A stretch of DNA of 64,000 nucleotides, from the IMG/VR virus record IMGVR_UViG_3300035180_000343, positions 62,001 through 126,000 of that record; one strand, given 5' to 3'. Source of the stretch: a virus. A program made the translations under genes and the position numbers. Below are positions 57,992 to 64,000 of the stretch, piece by piece. The notes under the pieces are model-generated. The model saw nothing but the letters and a program-made list of their open reading frames with translations, had not been told where the DNA came from and did not search any database. Numbering within the stretch: the first letter of the stretch is position 1; each line of letters opens with the position of its first letter.

Positions 57992-58213
57992 TTATTTCGG
58001 CAATTTGCCGAACCAATATTTAATATCTTTTTCAACTGCTTCTTTTGCTTTATCTTCCGCGTCAAAAGTGCCAATACGACCACTAACGCCTGGTAAACCA
58101 ATTAAAGCAGTATATTTCGACCCTTCAAATTGAACACTGCCAACATTCCACGGCCCAAGAAATACCGAGCTGTTTTTTGAACTCTGTGAATCTTTTTTCC
58201 AATCAATCTTCAT
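57992..58213 (-). CDS. Small hypothetical, tandem paralogue 2
   Basis: 73 residues, FLGPWNVGSVQFEG core and TFDAEDKAKEAVEKDIKYWF end. The fold suggests an AP2-like or beta-beta-alpha module (three strands then a helix). Behind promoter copy 13. Confidence 0.6.
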   Translation of the reverse strand: MKIDWKKDSQSSKNSSVFLGPWNVGSVQFEGSKYTALIGLPGVSGRIGTFDAEDKAKEAVEKDIKYWFGKLPK

Positions 58214-58263
58214 TTTTTATTTCTCCTTTACTGTTTAACTACGTTTTACTACACTGCGAACAA

Positions 58264-58292
58264 ATTATATAAGAAGTCCGAAAGAATGTCAA
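58264..58292 (-). promoter_or_regulatory. Repeated early promoter, copy 13
   Basis: TTGACA, 17 bp, TATAAT on the minus strand. Confidence 0.85.
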
Positions 58293-58304
58293 GAACTTTT
58301 TCGA

Positions 58305-58733
58305 TCAACTTCCTTTAAACTTTCGTTTTCCGATAGAATGTTTTGCTACTAAATTCCAGTCATTCTTTTCGTCAAACGACAATACCTTGATATTCGAACA
58401 AATTGGGCCAAAATGTTTCATCTCTTTCTCTTTTTCAAGAATCTTCACTAGATTCCAATTTTCTAACAAAAGAGCAATCGACCTAACCCTCTCTAAATCC
58501 GAATCGGATGGAACGGCATCCTTACCATCCATTGCGAGCAACGATTTAAAATGAGAGATAAAGTATCGCCCCATTTTATGGAACACGTGACAAGATTGAG
58601 TTAGAGTCCGTTGCTTTATGCTTGGGATTCCAATTCTTGAAAGTGTTTCAACGACACGGTTAAATTGGCTCGTAGAAAGTGGTTCAATTTCAACCATCTC
58701 AGCTAGAATGTCTTGCATATATTCCTGTTCCAT
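58305..58733 (-). CDS. regA: RegA translational repressor
   Basis: 142 residues (T4 122). ETLSRIGIPSIKQRTLTQSC, YFISHFKSLLAMDG and IALLLENWNLVKIL align well with T4 RegA (ETLTRMGI, LYYIVHFKEMLRMDG, IAWLLEDWGLIEI). Binds start sites of early mRNAs. The N-terminus is about 12 residues longer than T4 unless the internal ATG (MVEIEPL) is used. The 62-regA order is as in T4. Confidence 0.88.
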   Translation of the reverse strand: MEQEYMQDILAEMVEIEPLSTSQFNRVVETLSRIGIPSIKQRTLTQSCHVFHKMGRYFISHFKSLLAMDGKDAVPSDSDLERVRSIALLLENWNLVKILEKEKEMKHFGPICSNIKVLSFDEKNDWNLVAKHSIGKRKFKGS

Positions 58734-58759
58734 CGTTAGCTCTTTTTGATTGCAACTGA

Positions 58760-59167
58760 CTATTTATCCCGCTTTGATTTAGCTTTCCCACCCATTTCAT
58801 ACCAGCTTGAAATGGTTTCTAAATCTTTCTCAGACAGAATAGACAAGTAATCCCTTGCCTCTCGGGTAGAACATTCAAATACTTTAGAAATGAGTTCTAC
58901 GTTTTCCTCTTTGACACCCTTTGCCCATTTACAATACGGAGATAGTTTTTTTGTTTTTGCAATATGAAACAGAAAATCATATTGTAGTTTCGGGTCAAGG
59001 TGGAAGTTTTCATTTATCACCTGGGCTGCCTCTGCCATCGAAGCATTCATCGACCCCCATTTCATCATCATAAATGTTGGATAATCTTTCTCGTCATCTT
59101 CGGTAAGTTGAAGATATTTCTTATTAGTGATCGACGGAATAATTTCCTTGAAAAGATCGTAACTCAC
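58760..59167 (-). CDS. 62: Clamp loader small subunit gp62
   Basis: 135 residues; T4 gp62 is 187. SYDLFKEIIPSITNKK start, DYPTFMMMKWGSMN, and KTKKLSPYCKWAK fit gp62 relatives. Works with gp44 (4:1) to load gp45. Starts 4 bases inside gp44. The shorter length is within the range of distant T4 relatives. Confidence 0.75.
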   Translation of the reverse strand: MSYDLFKEIIPSITNKKYLQLTEDDEKDYPTFMMMKWGSMNASMAEAAQVINENFHLDPKLQYDFLFHIAKTKKLSPYCKWAKGVKEENVELISKVFECSTREARDYLSILSEKDLETISSWYEMGGKAKSKRDK

Positions 59168-60132
59168 TTGAAAGTCACCTCAGACATACATTCCACGCTA
59201 AATGCAGCCAAATTTATTTCTGGGTTTACACTCGACATTGCTCGATATTCGTAATTAGCAATTAGCAGGATTAGATTTGGAATACTTTGTGGTTCGACGA
59301 GTTCATATGCCAAATCATAAATCTTACGAAACAACCCTTGCACATCGGAATGACAGTTAGCAGCAATCCATTGTCTAGCATCCCCGAACTTTTTGTTCTT
59401 CAATGCTCGAATATACATTGTGATGTCTTGATCTCCAGAAGATGCTGAAACAGAAACTTCGTCAATCTTACCAGTCGTTTGAGCAATATTCTGAAGTTCG
59501 TTAATAGTTCGGCGAAAGTCTGGAAAATACTTTTTCACAAGAGATGCTAAAGCTGGTTTTTCAACTGGGATTTGTTCTTCTTCTAAAATCTGAATTAAAC
59601 GACCCATGAAAGTCTTAGCAACCTTTGACATTTCGTCTTTAGGGATTGCTAGTGAGATATTCGTACAACGTGAATGGATTGCGTCGATAATCTTATTGGG
59701 AAAATTGCAAGTTAGAATGAATCGACATGTTTTTGCGAACTCTTCCATCGCTCCACGAAGAGCTGCCTGAAAGATTGGAGTTGCATGATCGAACTCGTCG
59801 AGAATTACGATTTTGATTGGGGATTCTGAATCGAACGACACGGTGCTCGCAAACGTTGTAATTGTGCTCCGAAGAACATCAATCCCTCTGGCGTCTGATG
59901 CATTGATAACAATGAAGTCAGCCCCCATTTCTCTCGCTAGAGCTTTAGCAAAAGTTGTTTTTCCAATGCCAGCCGAACCCGACGCGAGGATATTAGGACA
60001 ATCTTTCTGATCAACGAACGACTGAAGGGTTTGCTTCACGGTATCGACTAAAATACAGTCTCGAACTCGAGCTGGGCGGTACTTTTCGACCCAAAGCAAA
60101 TGAGATGGATCAAATTCAAAATCTTCTGACAT
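59164..60132 (-). CDS. 44: Clamp loader large subunit gp44
   Basis: 322 residues from MSEDFEFDPSHLLWVEKYRP (GAGGAG upstream; T4 319). Walker A ASGSAGIGKTTFAKAL, Walker B VILDEFDH, SRC motif HSRCTNI. AAA+ ATPase that loads the clamp. Confidence 0.95.
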   Translation of the reverse strand: MSEDFEFDPSHLLWVEKYRPARVRDCILVDTVKQTLQSFVDQKDCPNILASGSAGIGKTTFAKALAREMGADFIVINASDARGIDVLRSTITTFASTVSFDSESPIKIVILDEFDHATPIFQAALRGAMEEFAKTCRFILTCNFPNKIIDAIHSRCTNISLAIPKDEMSKVAKTFMGRLIQILEEEQIPVEKPALASLVKKYFPDFRRTINELQNIAQTTGKIDEVSVSASSGDQDITMYIRALKNKKFGDARQWIAANCHSDVQGLFRKIYDLAYELVEPQSIPNLILLIANYEYRAMSSVNPEINLAAFSVECMSEVTFK

Positions 60133-60185
60133 TTTTGACTCCTCACAAGATGTGGTGGAAAATTTCCACCACATCGAACTCACAA

Positions 60186-60635
60186 TTAGTGTGCCGACAC
60201 CCCAGAACTACCAAACCCACCTTCACCCCGATCAGAAACTCCGAGTTCTTCAACAATTTCAAACTCGGGTTGAATCACTGGAAGAAACATCATTTGACAA
60301 ATTCGATCATGGGGATTGATAACAAATTCATCGTTTGGGTTAGTGTTCCAAATACATGCCTTCACTGGCCCACGATAGTCCGAATCAATTAACCCAACGA
60401 GGTTTCGAAGAACAATTCCTTTCGTGCCAAGGCCAGAACGTGGAAGCAAAACAGCACAAACATCTGGATCAGCAATTTCCATTTTAAATCCAAGATCAAT
60501 CATCATGGACTCGCCTGGATATATGACCACTTTTTCAGTAATGCACGCATAACAATCTACTGCAGCTGCCCCAGAACTCGCCCGTTTCATGGATGCTGCA
60601 AATGCAGACGTCGGCAGAATCCTAACTTTAGACAT
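60186..60635 (-). CDS. dut: dUTPase
   Basis: 149 residues, trimeric dUTPase motifs in order: AAAVDCYA, PRSGLGTKGI, GLIDSDYRGP, DRICQMMF and RGEGGFGSSG. Removes dUTP and supplies dUMP for ThyX. Its ATG overlaps the end of the 58-aa gene. Confidence 0.95.
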   Translation of the reverse strand: MSKVRILPTSAFAASMKRASSGAAAVDCYACITEKVVIYPGESMMIDLGFKMEIADPDVCAVLLPRSGLGTKGIVLRNLVGLIDSDYRGPVKACIWNTNPNDEFVINPHDRICQMMFLPVIQPEFEIVEELGVSDRGEGGFGSSGVSAH

Positions 60636-60804
60636 GTGCAGTGTCTCCTGTCTTTTCTTTCTGCTTGGTCTTCTTGAACTCCAGGTAGTGTTTTTCGGCA
60701 GAAATAATCGATTTTTTAAAAATGTTTCGAGCTGCTTTGTCCTTGATCCCGTTTAGCAGGTTCTTTACTTCATGTGACATTTTAAAATGTTGATCTAGTG
60801 ACAT
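60628..60804 (-). CDS. Small basic hypothetical protein, 58 aa
   Basis: ATG 60804, TAA 60628. MSLDQHFKMSHEVKNLLNGI, then KKSIISAEKHYLEFKKTKQK; helical, basic. Lies between 45 and dUTPase, where T4 has rpbA on the other side of 45. Homology not shown. Confidence 0.6.
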   Translation of the reverse strand: MSLDQHFKMSHEVKNLLNGIKDKAARNIFKKSIISAEKHYLEFKKTKQKEKTGDTAHV

Positions 60805-60815
60805 CGTAATTCCTT

Positions 60816-61478
60816 TTAGTTTGCTTCAAGTGTGATTGCATATTGAATAGAACCGTCTGCAGATGTCCAAATTGAAAATCCCCTAGCAGACACCCGAACA
60901 ACATAATCCATAGGCATTACTTTAATATTTTCCAACTTCAAGGAAAGTTCGAGCTCCTTGGACTTCACATCGCTAACTGGAAGCTGAAAAGAATTGGACG
61001 AACTGTTCTTGTTATCTTGGACAATAAGAAATACTCCATCTTTTCCACTCTTGATTTTAATATCAGGAACATTCAAAATCCCACCAGCCTTCTGAAGTTT
61101 GGCGATCTGATCCTTTGTAATAGTGAACGTCAGGTCAACTTCTTCTGGCAATTTGATTTCTTTGGTTGGAAAAACGATTAGAGCTGGATTACAATAACCA
61201 TACTTAATACCACCTCGAGTGTCGCCCTCTTCTCGAACAATTAAAAACTTTTCGTCAAACGAAATGTCCGGAGTATTGAACAAGGAAAGAACACCAATAA
61301 ATTCGGAAAGCGAATAAATCGCGAAGTCGGATGGGAACGTGTCCTTGATTGTCGATTCAGCAACGATGTTTCTTGCAATGGCAATAGTGCTGAGTTTATT
61401 TCCCGCTTTAACGTTCAACGAAAAGTTGATTGCGGAAAAATTCTTAAGAACGTCAATTGTTTCTGGGGATAGGCGCAT
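60816..61478 (-). CDS. 45: Sliding clamp gp45
   Basis: 220 residues (T4 228). MRLSPETIDVLKNFSAINFS start, and a clamp-type repeat of beta-alpha-beta units with ARGFSIWTSADGSIQYAI near the end. Processivity factor for gp43 and, in T4, mobile activator of late transcription with gp33. Confidence 0.92.
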   Translation of the reverse strand: MRLSPETIDVLKNFSAINFSLNVKAGNKLSTIAIARNIVAESTIKDTFPSDFAIYSLSEFIGVLSLFNTPDISFDEKFLIVREEGDTRGGIKYGYCNPALIVFPTKEIKLPEEVDLTFTITKDQIAKLQKAGGILNVPDIKIKSGKDGVFLIVQDNKNSSSNSFQLPVSDVKSKELELSLKLENIKVMPMDYVVRVSARGFSIWTSADGSIQYAITLEAN

Positions 61479-61515
61479 TGTGTTTCACTTCCTTCAATTG
61501 TTGAAAAATGATATT

Positions 61516-62139
61516 TTAATTACTTTCGTCTTGGTTGTCAAGCGATTCTTCATCCAATTGTTGTGGAGGATAAGGAATTCTTGGAAGCCAATCGAAATCT
61601 GTTACTATTCTGTCTGCAAGTTTAAACTTTATCATTTCTTCTGCCGTCATCCAAAAATCAGATGGGCCAAAGAAAGTTTTGCTAATTTGTCGATGAGTTA
61701 AATTGCTATATTTTTCGATCAACCTGAACATTCGATTCCTAACATTTTTAGTCTCCGAATTGTAAGCCAAGATCTCATGTTCTTTAACAGAATCACCAAA
61801 ACTCATCGAAAATTGGTGGCACAAAATCGAAACATTTTCAGTTAAAAGCCGTTCATGTGCTGCAATAAAAATCATGAATGCCGAACTATAAACTTCCCCG
61901 ATTCCAATTGCAGTGATTGGAATGGAACTCATTCTAATTGCGTCGATTAGTTTAAATGCATAAGCAACATCGCCCCCTCCAGAAGTAATAATCAAGTAAA
62001 TTCTATCAAGTCTTTGGGCAGCATTCTCGAACATGATTGAGTTGACGATCGGAATAACTGTTTCCTCGGAAATCATTCCATCTAGTGTATAAACACCAAG
62101 CGTTTCTAAAACCTTTTTGTCCTCATCTTGTTCACACAT
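61516..62139 (-). CDS. ClpP-like serine protease
   Basis: 207 residues, ClpP/crotonase fold. YLIITSGGGDVAYAFKLIDAI (oxyanion Gly turn), VYSSAFMIFIAA (Ser), LLTENVSILCHQFSM (His). Acidic C-tail. Inserted between genes 45 and 46, where T4 has rpbA. Phage ClpP homologues are usually head-maturation proteases, but here the context is replication, so the target is unclear. Confidence 0.8.
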   Translation of the reverse strand: MCEQDEDKKVLETLGVYTLDGMISEETVIPIVNSIMFENAAQRLDRIYLIITSGGGDVAYAFKLIDAIRMSSIPITAIGIGEVYSSAFMIFIAAHERLLTENVSILCHQFSMSFGDSVKEHEILAYNSETKNVRNRMFRLIEKYSNLTHRQISKTFFGPSDFWMTAEEMIKFKLADRIVTDFDWLPRIPYPPQQLDEESLDNQDESN

Positions 62140-62174
62140 TTTGATTCTCTCAAGTTACACTACAGGGTTAAAGG

Positions 62175-63875
62175 CTACTCCAGCTGACTCCAGTTTCCAT
62201 TTTTACGAATCTTTATAATAGATTGAAGTTTGTCCTGAAGATCAGGGCGATGTGAAATCATAAAGACATTTGAGTCTAGAGATTCCAACAGATTCACAAA
62301 CACCGTCATTCCGTCTGAATCAAAAACACTATCAAACAATTCATCAAAGAACAAAAGATTCGTATTTAATGAGTTCTTAATCTTTGCCAATTCTATTAGA
62401 GTCAGAAGAATTGAAAAGTCAATTCTTGCTCTTTCGCCGGCGCTAAAATTTTCATATGAGAAGTCTTCGAAGAATCTTGCTTTTATTGTTTCATCAAATG
62501 TCTCATTTAACATAAACGACACATTCAAGTCTTGTTGCTCGAGATATTTATTAATCAATCCATTGATGATTGGTAGATATATCGAAATGATCTTGGCTCG
62601 AATTCCAGAATCCTTTAACAACAGGCCACACGTATCTAGATAATGTTTTTTAACAATTAGTTCTTTTTTATCAATCTTTGTCTGTTCAAACTCTTTATAA
62701 GCGACTCGAATCTGCTGTTTGACATTGAACTGTTCTTGATTATTTTTGTCTACATCCGATATCTTTCCCTCTAAGTCCCTGATAAACTTAAGGTTATTGT
62801 CAATCTCTTTGGTATTTGACGAAATTTCGGTTTCGAGTTTGGAAATCTTTGAAATCAAAGAGTTATATGTTTTGGCATCTGATTCGTGTTGTTCAATTTC
62901 CTTTAACAACTTGTCTAATTTATGTTTTAAATCATTTATTTGTTCTTCGTCTTGGTCAATCTTTGATTTTCTAAAATCTTCATTTATTGGTTGGCTACAG
63001 GTTGGACAGCAAACATTCTCAGAAAAGAATTTGATTTCCTTTAGCAATCTATTCTGGTCTTCTTTATTCTGGTTCGTTGCAACCTTGAAAGACAATAAAA
63101 CATTGTCACTCGCCTTATTTGCCTTCGAGGAACTTAGCTTGGAAATTTCCTTTAACAGCTCCGAATTCTTCGTGTTTAACTTGTCAATGTCCGCCTCAAG
63201 TTTTTTAATATGATCGATCAACGATTTTTTCTGGGTTTCACTGTTAGCAATTAGTGCTTCATATCCAGTTTTCAATGCCAACATCTTTTCTTTTAAAACT
63301 TTCTGGAGATTATCTAATTCTCTAGCCGATTCTTTCAATTCTTTATTGATAATATAGAGTTGTTCGTTCATTCCAGTAAATATTGAAATGTCAAGAATAT
63401 CCTCGATAATTTGGCGTCGATTCGCAATTGGCAGTTGCATAAACGAAACATATTCCGCACCACCAAGACATACCAATTGAGTGAATGTATTGATATTGAA
63501 ATGTAGAATGTGGTCTTCAAGGAATTTCTGATAATCCCTTACCGATGGATTCTGATTTACAACCGTTCCATTCTCATAAATTTCAAATACTTGTGGATTC
63601 TGCCCACGGCGAACCATGAACTGAATTCCGTTCGATTCAAATTCTAACTCGACTAGACAATCTTTCTTGTTTATAGAGTTAATTAAATTCTTCTTGGTAA
63701 CCCCTCGAGAAGTTTTCCCAAACAATACCCATGTCAGTGCAGTTGGAATAGAACTTTTTCCACTTCCGTTGGTGCCTTGAATAAGTGTCGTCTTGGATCT
63801 ATTAAGGAAAATCTCAGTAAATTGATTGCCAAAAGAAAGAAAATTCTTAAATCGAAGTGTCTTAAAAGTAATCAA
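62175..63875 (-). CDS. 46: Recombination nuclease subunit gp46 (SbcC/Rad50-like)
   Basis: 566 residues (T4 560). Walker A IQGTNGSGKSSIPTAL, coiled coil with CCPTCSQPIN zinc hook at ~residue 290, signature FSAGERARIDFS, Walker B LLFFDELFDSVF. The start codon is TTG at 63875, overlapping the gp47 stop (TTTGATT). With gp47 it resects ends for UvsX-driven replication. Confidence 0.95.
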   Translation of the reverse strand: MITFKTLRFKNFLSFGNQFTEIFLNRSKTTLIQGTNGSGKSSIPTALTWVLFGKTSRGVTKKNLINSINKKDCLVELEFESNGIQFMVRRGQNPQVFEIYENGTVVNQNPSVRDYQKFLEDHILHFNINTFTQLVCLGGAEYVSFMQLPIANRRQIIEDILDISIFTGMNEQLYIINKELKESARELDNLQKVLKEKMLALKTGYEALIANSETQKKSLIDHIKKLEADIDKLNTKNSELLKEISKLSSSKANKASDNVLLSFKVATNQNKEDQNRLLKEIKFFSENVCCPTCSQPINEDFRKSKIDQDEEQINDLKHKLDKLLKEIEQHESDAKTYNSLISKISKLETEISSNTKEIDNNLKFIRDLEGKISDVDKNNQEQFNVKQQIRVAYKEFEQTKIDKKELIVKKHYLDTCGLLLKDSGIRAKIISIYLPIINGLINKYLEQQDLNVSFMLNETFDETIKARFFEDFSYENFSAGERARIDFSILLTLIELAKIKNSLNTNLLFFDELFDSVFDSDGMTVFVNLLESLDSNVFMISHRPDLQDKLQSIIKIRKNGNWSQLE

Positions 63876-64000
63876 ACCGTTTCCGCCTGTTGAGCTTTAA
63901 CCAAAAGATCTCGCATATAGTTTTTCAATGTTTCCTTGTCTAGATCAGTTTGAATCTCAGAATTTATGAAATCTGAAATGAACTCGAAAGTGTCCTTCGA
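63872..64000 (-). CDS. 47: Recombination nuclease subunit gp47, C-terminal end only
   Basis: The last 42 residues are readable (FEFISDFINSEIQTDLDKET, then DLLVKAQQAETV-stop). The C-terminal helical tail and its place directly before 46 fit T4 gp47 (SbcD/Mre11-like). The rest lies beyond the right edge. Confidence 0.75.
   Translation of the reverse strand, partial: SKDTFEFISDFINSEIQTDLDKETLKNYMRDLLVKAQQAETV

Noticed and set aside
11360-58292. CRISPR array from the repeated 60-70 bp units
   Set aside because: Units are kilobases apart and each contains a promoter before a gene; no regular spacers.

Overview
The window is part of the genome of a large T4-superfamily myovirus. T4-type core genes are present: 47, 46, 45, 44, 62, regA, 43, 41, uvsX, 32, 59, 33, dsbA, dexA, nrdA/nrdB, RNA ligase 1 and polynucleotide kinase. 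Almost every gene is on the minus strand. The only plus-strand genes are three near-identical tnpB copies. No host gene is visible. A permuted (two-piece) tmRNA with a tag ending in RLAA suggests an alphaproteobacterial (perhaps rhizobial) host. That host call is inference.

Layout from left to right. 0-5 kb: a very large unknown gene running off the left edge, dexA and the 59/33 homologues. 5-9.6 kb: nrdB, nrdA and dCMP deaminase. 9.6-11.4 kb: a visibly GC-richer block of small unknown genes. 11.4-15.2 kb: phosphoribosyltransferase, SleB-type hydrolase and small late genes. 15.2-16.6 kb: tnpB element 1. 16.6-21.2 kb: a tightly coupled five-gene operon with nucleotidyltransferase, ligase and phosphatase motifs, behind a late-type promoter. 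21.2-27.1 kb: folE-dpdA-ino1-HAD-queC, split only by tnpB element 2. 27.1-30.4 kb: helicase 41 with a mini-intein, a gp40-position gene and uvsX. 30.8-32.2 kb: tnpB element 3. 32.2-36.7 kb: dsbA, small genes, gene 32 and thyX. 36.8-43.3 kb: queD, DNA polymerase with a mini-intein, queE, an NTPase, a deaminase and the tmRNA. 43.3-58.3 kb: an accessory zone of short early genes (Tad2-like anti-Thoeris protein, macro-like protein, glycosyltransferase, tRNAs, RNA ligase, PNK, methyltransferase, SprT), many behind near-identical copies of a strong sigma-70 promoter. 58.3-64 kb: the T4 replication block regA-62-44-dUTPase-45-ClpP-46-47.

How the parts fit. folE, queD, queE and queC supply preQ0, and a DpdA-type transglycosylase would exchange it into DNA, so the genome probably carries a 7-deazaguanine. 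Removing element 2 would put inositol-phosphate synthase and a HAD phosphatase in the same operon, about 24 bp behind dpdA. NrdAB, ThyX, dUTPase and the deaminases supply nucleotides; 41/43/44/62/45/32/59/uvsX/46/47 replicate and recombine the DNA. Counter-defence candidates are RNA ligase 1 plus PNK, the Tad2-like protein and the DNA modification. Three promoter classes are readable: sigma-70 (TTGACA-17-TATAAT), a T4-late-like octamer (NATAAATA), and a promoter carried outward by the tnpB elements.

The tnpB family comprises three full elements, two internally deleted elements that keep the presumptive omega-RNA/right-end region, and one left-end remnant. No tnpA is present in the window.
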